Counted from the first letter of the stretch, positions 51,338 through 60,666 are shown. The stretch: 64,000 nt of DNA from Streptomyces flaveus (GCF_014647675.1 NZ_BMPQ01000012.1:144783-208782), one strand, 5' to 3'. Notes: generated by a model from the sequence alone, not told the origin. Made by a program: numbers and translations.

Positions 51338-52849
51338 TCAGCCGCCGGAGAGGACCTTGACCAGGTCTTCTGCGGTACGGCAGCGGTCCAGGAGCTCTTT
51401 CACGTGATTACGCGTTCCGCGAAGCGGCTCGAGGGTTGGTACGCGTTGGAGCGAGTCCCGGCCGGGGAGGTCGAAGATCACCGAGTCCCAGGAGGCGGCT
51501 GCGACGTCGTCCGCATACTGCTCGAGGCAGCGTCCGCGGAAGTAGGCGCGAGTGTCCTCTGGTGGCTTGGTGCGGGCTCGTTCCACGTCTGTGTCGTCGA
51601 GGAGGCGCTTCATCTTGCCGCGGGCCGCCAGACGGTTGTAGAGGCCCTTTTCGGGGCGTACGTCGGCGTACTGGAGGTCGACGAGGTGGAGTCGTGCCGC
51701 GTCCCATTCGAGGTTGTCACGGCGTCGGTAGCCCTCCATGAGTTCCCGCTTGGCGACCCAGTCGAGTTCGCCGGCGAGGCTCATGGGGTCGCTTTCGAGG
51801 CGGCTGAGGACGTCTTCCCAGCGGGTGAGTACGTCCTTGGTCTGTTCGTCCGCGTCGGCGCCGTATCGCTCTTCGACGTATTTGCGTGCGAGTTCGAAGT
51901 ACTCCATCTGGAGTTGGACTGCGGTGAGTGTGCGGCCGCTGCGGAGCGTGATCAGGCGCTTCAGTGAGGGGTCGTGTGAGACCTGGTGGAGGGTGCGTAC
52001 GGGCTGGTCGACGGCGAGGTCGACCGCGATGAAGCCGTCCTCGATCATGGACAGGACCAGGGCGGTCGTGCCCAGCTTGAGGTACGTGGAGATCTCCGAC
52101 AGGTTCGCGTCGCCGATGATCACGTGCAGGCGGCGGTACTTCTCGGCGTCGGAGTGCGGTTCGTCGCGCGTGTTGATGATCGGGCGCTTGAGAGTCGTCT
52201 CGAGGCCGACTTCGACTTCGAAGTAGTCGGCGCGCTGGCTGAGCTGGAAGCCGTGTTCGTGGCCGTCCTGGCCGATGCCGACGCGGCCTGCGCCGGTGAT
52301 GACCTGGCGTGAGACGAAGAACGGCGTGAGGTGGCGCACGATGTCTGAGAAGGGGGTTTCCCGCTTCATCAGGTAGTTCTCGTGTGTGCCGTAGGAGGCG
52401 CCTTTGTTGTCGGTGTTGTTTTTGTAGAGGTGGATCGGCTGGGCACCTGGGAGCTGGGCCGCTCGTTCGGCGGCCTCTGCCATGATGCGCTCGCCGGCCT
52501 TGTCCCACAGGACTGCGTCCCGTGGGTTGGTGACCTCTGGTGAGCTGTATTCGGGGTGTGCGTGGTCGACGTAGAGCCGTGCCCCGTTGGTGAGGATGAC
52601 ATTGGCGAGGCCGATGTCCTCGTCGGTGAGCTGGCTGGCGTCGGCGGCCTCGCGGGCGAGGTCGAAGCCTCGGGCGTCCCGCAGCGGGTTCTCCTCCTCG
52701 AAGTCCCAGCGGGCGCGGCGCGCCCGGTGCATCGCCGCCGCGTAGGCGTTGACGATCTGGGACGAGGTGAGCATGGCATTGGCGTTGGGATGGCCGGGGA
52801 CGGAGATCCCGTACTCCGTCTCGATGCCCATTACTCGCCGTACAGTCAT
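51338..52849 (-). CDS. dop: Depupylase/deamidase Dop
   Basis: 503 residues, paralogous to PafA: MGIETEYGIS, YVDHAHPEYSSPE with catalytic Asp95, LYKNNTDNKGASYGTHENYL, RPIINTRDEPHSDAEKYRRLHVI. The Dop-specific extra loop after the first strand (NANAMLTSSQIVNAYAAAM region) is present. With Pup already ending in Glu, its useful activity here should be removal of Pup from substrates. It lies between arc and pup in the operon direction. A GC-rich hairpin (52867-52892) stands just upstream of its start. Confidence 0.97.
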   Translation of the reverse strand: MTVRRVMGIETEYGISVPGHPNANAMLTSSQIVNAYAAAMHRARRARWDFEEENPLRDARGFDLAREAADASQLTDEDIGLANVILTNGARLYVDHAHPEYSSPEVTNPRDAVLWDKAGERIMAEAAERAAQLPGAQPIHLYKNNTDNKGASYGTHENYLMKRETPFSDIVRHLTPFFVSRQVITGAGRVGIGQDGHEHGFQLSQRADYFEVEVGLETTLKRPIINTRDEPHSDAEKYRRLHVIIGDANLSEISTYLKLGTTALVLSMIEDGFIAVDLAVDQPVRTLHQVSHDPSLKRLITLRSGRTLTAVQLQMEYFELARKYVEERYGADADEQTKDVLTRWEDVLSRLESDPMSLAGELDWVAKRELMEGYRRRDNLEWDAARLHLVDLQYADVRPEKGLYNRLAARGKMKRLLDDTDVERARTKPPEDTRAYFRGRCLEQYADDVAAASWDSVIFDLPGRDSLQRVPTLEPLRGTRNHVKELLDRCRTAEDLVKVLSGG

Positions 52850-52866
52850 GCGGCCCTCCTTGCCCG

Positions 52867-52892
52867 GCGGCGCCCTCGGTCGGGGGCGCCGC
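52867..52892 (-). promoter_or_regulatory. Hairpin in the dop leader
   Basis: Perfect 9-base arms GCGGCGCCC (52867-52875) and GGGCGCCGC (52884-52892) with an 8-base loop end 18 bases upstream of the dop ATG. It could influence ribosome access or mark the 5' end of a dop-specific transcript. Confidence 0.4.
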
Positions 52893-53030
52893 TCAAGTAC
52901 CGCTGGCGCTCCGGTGCGTGTGCGGTGCCCGTCCCCGCACTGCGCGACTCGGCGGTATGGAAGAGCCTAGAACGCCTTTGCGCTGGTGGGGAGATCATTT
53001 GCGTCATTGCTCCGCTCCGGTGATGCCCTG

Positions 53031-53071
53031 AAAAACAGTCGACTGCGGGTACCCGGTGAGGGCACCCGCAG
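53031..53071 (-). terminator. Intrinsic terminator of arc
   Basis: On the minus strand CTGCGGGT (53071-53064) pairs with ACCCGCAG (53050-53043) across 13 bases, followed shortly by TGTTTTTC. It begins 13 bases after the arc stop codon, so arc and dop probably have separate main transcripts. Confidence 0.7.
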
Positions 53072-53083
53072 CCGCCCTGTCTT

Positions 53084-54850
53084 TTACAGGTACTGACCGG
53101 TGTTCGCCACCGTGTCGATGGAGCGTCCGGTGTCTGCGCCCTGCTTTCCGGTGATGAGGGTGCGGATGTAGACGATCCGTTCGCCCTTCTTTCCGGAGAT
53201 GCGGGCCCAGTCGTCCGGGTTGGTGGTGTTCGGCAGGTCTTCGTTCTCCTTGAACTCGTCGACGCAGGCTTGGAGCAGGTGGGCGACCCTGAGGCCCTTC
53301 TGGTTGTGTTCCAGGAAGTCCTTGATGGCCATCTTCTTGGCGCGGCCGACGATGTTCTCGATCATGGCGCCGGAGTTGAAGTCCTTGAAGTAGAGGACTT
53401 CCTTGTCGCCGTTGGCGTAGGTGACCTCGAGGAAGCGGTTCTCCTCGGATTCGGCGTACATCTGCTCGACCGCGGTCTGGATCATGCCCTGGACCGTGGC
53501 GCCCTTGTCGCCGCCGTGCTCGCCGATGTCCTCGGGGTGGAGGGGGAGGCGCTCGGTGAGGTACTTCTGGAAGATGTCCTTGGCCGCTTCGGCGTCCGGA
53601 CGCTCGATTTTGATCTTCACGTCGAGGCGGCCGGGGCGCAGGATGGCCGGGTCGATCATGTCCTCGCGGTTGGAGGCGCCGATCACGACCACGTTCTGCA
53701 GGCCTTCCACGCCGTCGATCTCGGCGAGCAGCTGCGGGACGATGGTGTTCTCCACGTCCGAGCTGACGCCTGATCCACGGGTGCGGAAGAGGGATTCCAT
53801 CTCGTCGAAGAAGACGATGACGGGTGTGCCCTCGCTGGCTTTCTCACGGGCGCGCTGGAAGACGAGGCGGATCTGCCGCTCGGTCTCGCCGACGTATTTG
53901 TTGAGAAGCTCGGGGCCTTTGATGTTGAGGAAGAAGCTCTTGCCCGTGGCCTGTCCGGTCACCTCGGCGACCTTTTTGGCCAGTGAGTTGGCGACGGCCT
54001 TGGCGATGAGTGTTTTGCCGCATCCGGGAGGCCCGTACAGCAGGACGCCCTTGGGCGGCCGCAGTTCATGCTCCTTGAAGAGGTCGGGGTAGAGGTACGG
54101 GAGCTCGACTGCGTCGCGGATCATTTCGATCTGGTTGCCCAGACCGCCGATCTGTTCGTAGCCGATGTCGGGGACCTCTTCGAGGACGAGTTCTTCGACC
54201 TCGCTCTTGGGTACGACCTCGTAGACGTAGCCGGATCGAGGTTCGAGCAGGAGGGCGTCGCCGGGGCGGATGGTGACGTCCATCAGCGGCTCGGCGAGTC
54301 GTACCACTCGTTCCTCGTCGGTGTGCCCGAGTACCAGGGCGCGCTCGCCGTCCTCGAGGATTTCCTTGAGGGTGACGATGTCTCCGACTCGCTCGTACTC
54401 CATGGCCTCGACCACGTTGAGCGCTTCGTTGAGCATCACTTCCTGGCCGCGCCTGAGCTCTTCGAGTTCGACGCTGGGGCTGACGTTCACCCGGAGCTTG
54501 CGGCCCCCGGTGAAGATGTCGGCCGTGCCGTCCTCGTTCGCCACGAGGAAGACGCCGAAGCCGGCCGGCGGCTGTGCGAGCCGGTCGACTTCCTCCTTGA
54601 GGGCCACGATCTGGTCGCGGGCCTCTCGGAGGGTGTTGGCGAGCCGCTCGTTCTGCGCGGACACGCCGGCCAGGTTGGTCTGCAGCTCGACGATCCGCTC
54701 TTCGAGAATTCTCGTGTGTCGCGGAGAGTCGGCGAGCTTACGTCGCAGGACGGCGATCTCCTGCTCAAGATAGGCAATCTGCCCGGCGGGGTCCTCGGAC
54801 CCTCGTCCCGGGCGGATGCCGCGGTTCATGTCGTCGTCGTGGGCTGCCAC
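53084..54850 (-). CDS. arc: Proteasome-activating AAA ATPase ARC/Mpa
   Basis: 588 residues: N-terminal coiled coil (about 25-80; LEQEIAVLRRKL ... LKEEVDRL) that captures Pup, two OB domains (about 85-235), and an AAA module with Walker A GPPGCGKT, Walker B VIVFFDEME and arginine finger region RPGRLD. The C terminus GQYL has the penultimate Tyr that docks into the alpha ring. Start is GTG 54848-54850 with GGAGGTGAGG upstream. The hexamer unfolds pupylated proteins for the 20S core. It is divergent from the ferredoxin gene. Confidence 0.97.
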   Translation of the reverse strand: MAAHDDDMNRGIRPGRGSEDPAGQIAYLEQEIAVLRRKLADSPRHTRILEERIVELQTNLAGVSAQNERLANTLREARDQIVALKEEVDRLAQPPAGFGVFLVANEDGTADIFTGGRKLRVNVSPSVELEELRRGQEVMLNEALNVVEAMEYERVGDIVTLKEILEDGERALVLGHTDEERVVRLAEPLMDVTIRPGDALLLEPRSGYVYEVVPKSEVEELVLEEVPDIGYEQIGGLGNQIEMIRDAVELPYLYPDLFKEHELRPPKGVLLYGPPGCGKTLIAKAVANSLAKKVAEVTGQATGKSFFLNIKGPELLNKYVGETERQIRLVFQRAREKASEGTPVIVFFDEMESLFRTRGSGVSSDVENTIVPQLLAEIDGVEGLQNVVVIGASNREDMIDPAILRPGRLDVKIKIERPDAEAAKDIFQKYLTERLPLHPEDIGEHGGDKGATVQGMIQTAVEQMYAESEENRFLEVTYANGDKEVLYFKDFNSGAMIENIVGRAKKMAIKDFLEHNQKGLRVAHLLQACVDEFKENEDLPNTTNPDDWARISGKKGERIVYIRTLITGKQGADTGRSIDTVANTGQYL

Positions 54851-55104
54851 GGTCCTCACCTCCTCCAAGGGGAGCTGGACGCTTCCAGACCCTACCTGGG
54901 TGGGTGTCGATTGAAACCCCTAGATCACAAAGACGGTAGGGGTGTGTCCGATCTTCACCCTTGCGCTCTCCCTCATGCCAGGGAAATACCCACTGAACAT
55001 GGCTGGGAAGCGGACGGAGGTAGGGTCGAAGTGTTCAACACCCGTCAGAGCTGGGCCGACTTGCGTTTTATTCCGGTTCGCTCGGCACAGGATCGGCAGG
55101 AGTC

Positions 55105-55410
55105 ATGAGCGTTCAGCAAGAGGCCGGCGTCGGCGGCGAGGACCTGGAGGTGTGGATCGATCAGGACCTCTGCACCGGCGACGGCATCTGTGCCCAGTAT
55201 GCACCCGAGGTTTTCGAGTTGGACATCGACGGACTGGCCTATGTGAAGGGGTCCGGCGATGAGTTGTTGCAGGCTCCGGGAGCCTCAACGCCCGTGCCCC
55301 TGACGCTTTTGCGTGATGTTGCCGACTCCGCGAAGGAGTGCCCGGGCGAGTGCATCCATGTGCGTCGGGTTTCGGACAAAGCCGAGGTGTACGGCCCGGA
55401 CGCGGAGTAG
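55105..55410 (+). CDS. Ferredoxin, probably [3Fe-4S] type
   Basis: 101 residues with Cys23-x5-Cys29 (DLCTGDGICAQ) and Cys79-x3-Cys83 (ECPGECIHV). The middle position of the usual CxxCxxC is Gly/Asp, so three Cys ligate the cluster, as in P450-type [3Fe-4S] ferredoxins. The acidic surface fits an electron donor. AGGAG precedes the ATG. It is divergent from arc with a 254-base spacer and monocistronic; its partner enzyme is not evident, though the P450 in the window is a formal possibility. Confidence 0.9.
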   Translation: MSVQQEAGVGGEDLEVWIDQDLCTGDGICAQYAPEVFELDIDGLAYVKGSGDELLQAPGASTPVPLTLLRDVADSAKECPGECIHVRRVSDKAEVYGPDAE

Positions 55411-55467
55411 TTCGACGGTCACGTCAAGTCACTTTTCGTTCCGGGCCGTTCCTGTATGTCTCTTTGG

Positions 55468-56091
55468 TCACACGCTCTGGGCGCCAGCAGGGACAGAGCG
55501 GACGAATGTGCCGTTTTTCCACTGCCACTTGGCGCGTTCGTCCACGTCCGGGCAGCAACGCGGGACGTCGGGCGAGGAGTAGCCGAGCAGGGTGGCGGTG
55601 ACGGAGGCGTCACGTACGGCGAAGTCTGTGACGGTGAGGCGGTCTTTCGGGTCGACCAGGGTGGCCACGATGCGGGGTTCGGTGGTGTCGGCGGCCTGGG
55701 TGAGTACGTACACGCCGCTGGGCGGGGCGCCCGCGATCGCGTCGCAGCGGACCACGGCGACCGTCTCGGGGCGACCGTCGCCGTCGAGGTCTCCGGAGGC
55801 CTTCTTCTGCACGACGACCTTGGTGGGGCCGCACTCCACGGGGAAGTCGACGCCGCTGGGATCGGGTGGCGCGGTGGCGGCGGGGGCGGTCTGTGCGCCG
55901 CGGCCGGGCTGGGCGGCGGTGGCCTGGTCGGGCTGGAGGAAGGCGGAGGCCGCGACGACTCCGGCCAGGGCGGTGGCTGTGGCGACCCAGTGGATCGGGC
56001 GGGCGTGGGTGTGTGCCAGTTCCGGGACGGCGGATTGCTGCACGAGAGATGTGTCTCCTGTGAGGGCTGTGCCGGTGGGGGTGGCCAGCAT
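55468..56091 (-). CDS. Membrane-anchored secreted protein of unknown function
   Basis: 207 residues. An unusually long N-terminal lead (~32 residues) precedes one hydrophobic helix (about 33-53, IHWVATATALAGVVAASAF), then an Ala/Pro linker and an external domain with DLDGDGRPETVAVVRC, a calcium-loop-like, VCBS/FG-GAP-type motif, and a CC pair in VPRCCPDVDER. Start ATG 56089-56091; the open frame further up is a shadow of the trmI region. It lies after the trmI terminator. No function can be assigned. Confidence 0.75.
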   Translation of the reverse strand: MLATPTGTALTGDTSLVQQSAVPELAHTHARPIHWVATATALAGVVAASAFLQPDQATAAQPGRGAQTAPAATAPPDPSGVDFPVECGPTKVVVQKKASGDLDGDGRPETVAVVRCDAIAGAPPSGVYVLTQAADTTEPRIVATLVDPKDRLTVTDFAVRDASVTATLLGYSSPDVPRCCPDVDERAKWQWKNGTFVRSVPAGAQSV

Positions 56092-56152
56092 GGTGCCATA
56101 CGTCACAGTGAGGGGGAACGGCGGGGTGCGCTTTCCTGTCGCGGTGTCAACA

Positions 56153-56206
56153 GAAAAGTGCCGTGGCCGAGTTCCCGAGGGGTTTCGGGAACTCGGCCAC
56201 GGCACT
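56153..56206 (-). terminator. 22-bp perfect terminator hairpin of trmI
   Basis: Arms 56157-56178 and 56185-56206 are exact complements with a 6-base loop. On the minus strand TTTT follows directly. It ends the trmI transcript 29 bases after its stop. Confidence 0.88.
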
Positions 56207-56234
56207 TGCGCGTTGTGTGCGGCACGGGGCCGCC

Positions 56235-57137
56235 TCAGCGGCCGGTGCCTCCGTCGGCGTTCGGGCCGGTGTAGTCCTCGCCGTACGCGCCCTTGGCGGG
56301 GCGGCGGCGGCGCATGGGCGGCTCGACGCCGTCGGCGAGGCGGCGGGCGGTGAGCAGGAAGCCGGTGTGCCCGATCATGCGGTGGTCGGGGCGGACAGCG
56401 AGGCCCTCGATGTGCCAGTTGCGGATCATCGACTCCCAGGCGGTCGGCTCGTTGAAGCAGCCGATCTCGCGGATGGACTCGACGGTCCGGGCGAGCTGGG
56501 TGGTGGTCGCGACGTAGCAGCACAGGATGCCGCCGGGGACGAGCGCCTTGGAGACGGCCTCCAGGCATTCCCAGGGGGCGAGCATGTCGAGGATGACGCG
56601 GTCGACGTCCGTGTCGCTCAGGTTGTCCTGGAGGTCGCCGACGGTGAGCTGCCAGGCGGGGTGCGGGCCGCCGAAGTAGCGCTCCACGTTCGCTTGGGCG
56701 ATCTCGGCGAAGTCGGCGCGGCGCTCGTAGCTGTGCAGCATGCCGTGGTCGCCGATGGCGCGCAGCAGGAAGCTGCTGAGCGAGCCGGAGCCGACGCCGG
56801 CCTCCACGACGCGGGCGCCGGGGAAGATGTCGGCGAAGGACAGGATCTGCCCCGCGTCCTTGGGGTAGACCACGGCGGCGCCGCGGGGCATGGACAGGAC
56901 GTAGTCGGGGAGCAGGGGACGCAGCGCGAGGTAGGCGACGTTCCCCGTGGTGCGGACAACGCTGCCCTCGGGGGCGCCGATCAGCTCGTCGTGCGGGAAG
57001 GACCCTTTGTGGGTGTGGAAGTTCTTCCCGGCTTCGAGCGTGAACGTGTAGTGGCGTCCCTTGGGGTCAGTGAGCTGGACCTGGTCCCCGACCTTGAAGG
57101 GCCCGCGTCGGCGGGCGGCACCGGTCGGTTCGGACAT
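56235..57137 (-). CDS. trmI: tRNA (adenine-N1)-methyltransferase TrmI
   Basis: 300 residues. An N-terminal beta domain is followed by a class I SAM fold with VVEAGVGSGSLSSFLLRAIG as motif I, YERRADFAEIA, and VILDMLAPWECLE as the active-site motif. TrmI makes m1A58 in the T loop of tRNAs, mostly as a tetramer. The tail is basic and Gly-rich. In actinobacteria it sits near arc, as here, separated by the ferredoxin and secreted-protein genes. ATG start at 57135-57137. Confidence 0.94.
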   Translation of the reverse strand: MSEPTGAARRRGPFKVGDQVQLTDPKGRHYTFTLEAGKNFHTHKGSFPHDELIGAPEGSVVRTTGNVAYLALRPLLPDYVLSMPRGAAVVYPKDAGQILSFADIFPGARVVEAGVGSGSLSSFLLRAIGDHGMLHSYERRADFAEIAQANVERYFGGPHPAWQLTVGDLQDNLSDTDVDRVILDMLAPWECLEAVSKALVPGGILCCYVATTTQLARTVESIREIGCFNEPTAWESMIRNWHIEGLAVRPDHRMIGHTGFLLTARRLADGVEPPMRRRRPAKGAYGEDYTGPNADGGTGR

Positions 57138-57195
57138 GTGACCAGCCTACCGGCCTGGGCGGAGGCCGTAGACCACGCGCGCGCGTGCCCCGAGG

Positions 57196-58743
57196 TCAAC
57201 TGGGCCTGGCCATGGCTTTGACGAAAGCGCGCTCGACGTCGGCCGCGGACAGGACACCGTAGATCTCGCCGGACTCCTCCACCACCAGGTATTCGGTGGC
57301 GGGGGTGGCCCGCAGGACGTCGAGGAGTTCCTCGCCTGCGAGTTCGGCGGAGATCCGCATGCCGTCCGTGAGGTCCTGGGCGAGGCCGCTGACCGCGACC
57401 CAGGGGCGGCGGTGCTCCGGTACGCCGACGATGGCGGCCTCGCGGACCAGGGAGAGGGGCTCTCCGTGGGCGTCGACCACGACCAGGGCGCGGGCACCGG
57501 CGTCGTTGGCGCGGCGCAGCGCTTCGGAGAGCGGGGTGTCGGTCTCCACGGGGACGGCGCGGCGGGTGAGGGAGCGGGCGCGCAGCTCCGGGAGGTGTTC
57601 CCTGAGGCGGGCCATGCGGAGGCTGTTTCCGGCGCCGGTCCAGATGATGGCGGCGAGGATCGCGGCGAGCAGGGCGTCCATGACGGTGTCCATGCCGCCG
57701 AGGTCCTGGGCTTCGCCGCCGAGTGCGCCGGACTGGGTGAGCAGGGGCAGTCCGATCAGCACGGAGATGGCGAGGGCGCGGCCGACCCAGGCGGCGGCGA
57801 TGGTGCCGGTCATCGGTTTGCCGGTGATCTTCCAGACGACGGCGCGGAGCATGCGGCCGCCGTCGAGGGGCAGGCCGGGGAGCAGGTTGAACGCGGCGAC
57901 GATCAGGTTGGAGATCATCAGGCCGGCCAGCAGTACGCCGGGGACGGTGCCCGGTTCGACGGTCAGCAGGGCCAGGTAGAAGAGGCCGGCGAGGACGAGG
58001 GAGAGCAGGGGGCCGACGAAGGCGAGGATGAACTCGCGGCCCGGAGTCTCGGACTCCTTCTCGATCTCGGAGACGCCGCCGAAGAACTGCAGCTGGATGC
58101 GGCGCACCGGCAGTTTGAAGCGCAGGGCGGCGACCGTGTGGGCCAGTTCGTGGACGAGTACGGAGGCGTAGAAGGCGACCGCGAAGAAGAGGGACACGAG
58201 GTAGCGGGCGCCGCCGAGTTCGGGTAGTACGCGCTCGAGCTGGCCGCCGAAGACCCAGGTGATGAGCGCCGCGACGAGGAACCAGCTGGGCGCGACGTAC
58301 ACGGGGACCCCGAACGGGCGGCCCATGAGCAGCCCGCCACCGGGCCCCTTGCCGCGCGGTGGCGGCTGGAGTCCGGAGCCGCCGCCGGCAGGGGGCCGCG
58401 CGTCCGGGCCACCGCCGCCGGGGCCGTCCGTGCCCTCGCCTCGGCGGGCCTCGGCCGGCTCCGTCGAACCGTCCGGGCCTCCGGCCGGGGAGTCCGTGGC
58501 CGAGGGCCCCGTGGCGTCCCCCGTCGTGCCGGAGCGGTGTGCGGGCGTGGGCTGCTTTTCCCAAGTCACCGTGTCCGTCGGGCCGTTGGGGGCGGTGGAG
58601 TCGGTGGGCTCTGGGCGGGTGTCGTCGCTCGCCGGCTCCGCGTCCGGGCGCGGGCGTGCGGTGGTGGCGTCCGGCACCGCGGGGTGCTCGGTCGCTTCGT
58701 CCGTCCCGGATCGCGGCTGCCCGCTCCCGCCGCTCTCGTCCAC
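57196..58743 (-). CDS. Site-2 protease (M50) with C-terminal CBS domain pair
   Basis: 515 residues. A ~130-residue low-complexity N-terminal lead precedes six membrane helices. Zinc motif HELAH is at about 198-202 and the third ligand in NLLPGLPLDGG near 290. Two CBS motifs occupy about 390-510 (ETDTPLSEALRRANDAGARALVVVDAHG; TEYLVVEESGEIYGVLSAADV). This layout matches the SpoIVFB-like/Rip3-like group, in which CBS domains may sense nucleotides. GTG start 58741-58743 after GAGGGG. Substrates, perhaps anti-sigma factors, are unknown. Confidence 0.88.
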   Translation of the reverse strand: MDESGGSGQPRSGTDEATEHPAVPDATTARPRPDAEPASDDTRPEPTDSTAPNGPTDTVTWEKQPTPAHRSGTTGDATGPSATDSPAGGPDGSTEPAEARRGEGTDGPGGGGPDARPPAGGGSGLQPPPRGKGPGGGLLMGRPFGVPVYVAPSWFLVAALITWVFGGQLERVLPELGGARYLVSLFFAVAFYASVLVHELAHTVAALRFKLPVRRIQLQFFGGVSEIEKESETPGREFILAFVGPLLSLVLAGLFYLALLTVEPGTVPGVLLAGLMISNLIVAAFNLLPGLPLDGGRMLRAVVWKITGKPMTGTIAAAWVGRALAISVLIGLPLLTQSGALGGEAQDLGGMDTVMDALLAAILAAIIWTGAGNSLRMARLREHLPELRARSLTRRAVPVETDTPLSEALRRANDAGARALVVVDAHGEPLSLVREAAIVGVPEHRRPWVAVSGLAQDLTDGMRISAELAGEELLDVLRATPATEYLVVEESGEIYGVLSAADVERAFVKAMARPS

Positions 58744-58782
58744 GATGTCCCCTCGTTCGACGCGTCTCCCGCTCACGATCAT

Positions 58783-58801
58783 GCAGAACGAGAGGTTCTG
58801 C
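58783..58801. promoter_or_regulatory. Inverted repeat in the S2P / RecB-like divergent spacer
   Basis: GCAGAAC (58783-58789) and GTTCTGC (58795-58801) are perfect arms around 5 bases, 40 bases before the site-2 protease start and 126 bases before the nuclease start. It is a possible operator; no known consensus is matched. Confidence 0.4.
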
Positions 58802-58926
58802 CGTCGATGGTATGCGGCCGTCGCGGTGCGTTTCGCCCGGCACCCCCACTGTTTCCCGGGCGGTCGCGCCCGTACGCAGGTCACTGTGTGTCGCGTTGTC
58901 AGTGGCGGGCCGTAAGGTCTGTCGGC

Positions 58927-59871
58927 ATGGAAACCAGTACCGGCGACGGCGTCGCGCAACCGGACAGCGGCACGGGCTCCGGCACCGGGTCCAGGGCCGT
59001 CGTGGCCGTGCCCCCGGCCTCGTTGTCGCCCTCGCGTGCCGGGGACTTCATGCAGTGTCCGCTGCTGTACCGCTTCCGGGTGATCGACAAGCTGCCCGAG
59101 AAGCCGAGCGAGGCGGCCACGCGCGGCACACTGGTGCACTCGGTCCTGGAGCGGCTCTTCGACGCCCCGGCCACCGAGCGCACGGTACCGCGCGCGAAGT
59201 CGCTGATCCCCGGTCAGTGGGACCGGCTGCGCGCGGCGAAGCCGGAGCTGGCCGAGTTGTTCGCCGACGCCGACGAGCAGGCGGCAGGCGAGCGGCTGGC
59301 GCGCTGGCTCGCCGAGGCCGAGCAGCTCGTGGAGCGCTGGTTCACGCTGGAGGACCCGACCCGCCTCGAGCCCGCCGAGCGCGAGCTGTTCGTGGAGGCC
59401 CAGCTCGAGTCGGGCCTGAAGTTGCGCGGCATCATCGACCGGGTCGATGTCGCGCCGACGGGCGAGGTGCGGATCGTCGACTACAAGACGGGCAAGGCGC
59501 CAAGACCGGAGTACGCCGAGGGCGCGCTGTTCCAGATGAAGTTCTACGCCCTGGTGGTCTGGCGCCTGAAGAAGGTCGTCCCGCGCCGCCTCCAGCTCGT
59601 CTATCTCGGCAGCGGTGATGTGCTGACGTACGACCCGGTGGTCGCCGACCTGGAGCGGGTCGAGCGCAAGCTGCACGCGCTGTGGGACGCGATCCGGCTG
59701 GCCACCGAGACGGGCGACTGGCGACCGCGGCCCACCAAACTGTGCGGCTGGTGCGACCACCAGGCGGTATGCCCGGAATTCGGCGGCACTCCCCCGCCGT
59801 ATCCGCTGCCGGTGAAGGGTGCCGAGTCGGGTTCGGCCGGGGGTCCGGGGGCCCGCGGCGGCAGCCGCTGA
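58927..59871 (+). CDS. RecB-family PD-(D/E)xK nuclease
   Basis: 314 residues: GTLVHSVLERLF (motif I His), GIIDRVD, and IVDYKTGKAP (catalytic D-x-K) form the nuclease core, and a C-terminal cluster LCGWCDHQAVC with an upstream Cys (FMQCPLLYRF) matches the four-Cys [4Fe-4S] clamp of AddB/Cas4-like nucleases. It is a stand-alone RecB-like exonuclease without helicase. No cas or phage genes accompany it. The role in DNA repair is inferred from family. ATG start at 58927. Confidence 0.9.
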   Translation: METSTGDGVAQPDSGTGSGTGSRAVVAVPPASLSPSRAGDFMQCPLLYRFRVIDKLPEKPSEAATRGTLVHSVLERLFDAPATERTVPRAKSLIPGQWDRLRAAKPELAELFADADEQAAGERLARWLAEAEQLVERWFTLEDPTRLEPAERELFVEAQLESGLKLRGIIDRVDVAPTGEVRIVDYKTGKAPRPEYAEGALFQMKFYALVVWRLKKVVPRRLQLVYLGSGDVLTYDPVVADLERVERKLHALWDAIRLATETGDWRPRPTKLCGWCDHQAVCPEFGGTPPPYPLPVKGAESGSAGGPGARGGSR

Positions 59872-59971
59872 TGTCACAGCCCCGGGACATGCAGTCGCTG
59901 CCGGTCAGGGCGGCCGATCCGGGCGGAGCCCAACAGGGCAGAATGGGGCCGGACTAGCGAAGGAGACTTAC

Positions 59972-60643
59972 GTGGCCATCCGTGTCCTACTGGTCGACGA
60001 CCAGCCGCTGCTGCGAACCGGCTTCCGGATGATCCTGGAGGCGGAGCAGGACATCGCGGTCGTCGGCGAGGCCGGAGACGGTCTCCAGGCACTCGACCAG
60101 GTACGTGCCCTGCAGCCCGATGTGGTTCTGATGGACATCCGTATGCCGCGGATGGACGGTGTCGAGGCGACCCGGCAGATCACCGGCCCCGGCCGGGACG
60201 GCCCCGCAAAGGTCCTGGTGCTGACCACTTTCGACCTCGACGAGTACGTGGTGGAGGCGCTGCGCGCGGGCGCCAGCGGTTTCCTGCTCAAGGACGCCCC
60301 GGCCAACGAGCTGGTGCAGGCGATCCGTGTGGTAGCCGCGGGCGAGGCGATGCTCGCGCCGAGCATCACGCGCCGGCTGCTCGACAAGTACGCGGGCCAT
60401 CTGCCCTCGGGCGACGAGCCGGTGCCGGACACACTGCACACGCTGACCGAGCGCGAGGTGGAGGTGCTGAAGCTGGTGGCCCGCGGCTTGTCGAACGCGG
60501 AGATCGCCGCGGACCTCTTCGTCAGCGAGACCACGGTCAAGACGCATGTGGGCCACGTCCTGACCAAGCTGGGCCTGCGTGACCGCGTACAGGCGGCGGT
60601 GTACGCGTACGAGAGCGGACTGGTGCGCCCCGGCGCGCAGTGA
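59972..60643 (+). CDS. NarL/FixJ-family response regulator
   Basis: 223 residues: receiver domain (1-120) with acidic pair DD at 9-10, phospho-acceptor Asp55 (LMDIRMP), Thr and Lys switch residues (VLTTF, LLKD), then a LuxR-type HTH (about 155-215; LTEREVEVLKLVARGLSNAEIAADLFVSETTVKTHVGHVLTKLG). AAGGAGA precedes the GTG start. No histidine kinase is adjacent, so the partner lies elsewhere. It follows the nuclease gene by 100 bases and ends at a bidirectional terminator. Confidence 0.93.
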   Translation: MAIRVLLVDDQPLLRTGFRMILEAEQDIAVVGEAGDGLQALDQVRALQPDVVLMDIRMPRMDGVEATRQITGPGRDGPAKVLVLTTFDLDEYVVEALRAGASGFLLKDAPANELVQAIRVVAAGEAMLAPSITRRLLDKYAGHLPSGDEPVPDTLHTLTEREVEVLKLVARGLSNAEIAADLFVSETTVKTHVGHVLTKLGLRDRVQAAVYAYESGLVRPGAQ

Positions 60644-60666
60644 CCGACGGCGCACCATTGTACGGC

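Noticed and set aside
58927..59871. Cas4-like nuclease suggesting CRISPR
   Set aside because: No repeats or cas genes are nearby; the protein is an isolated RecB-like nuclease.
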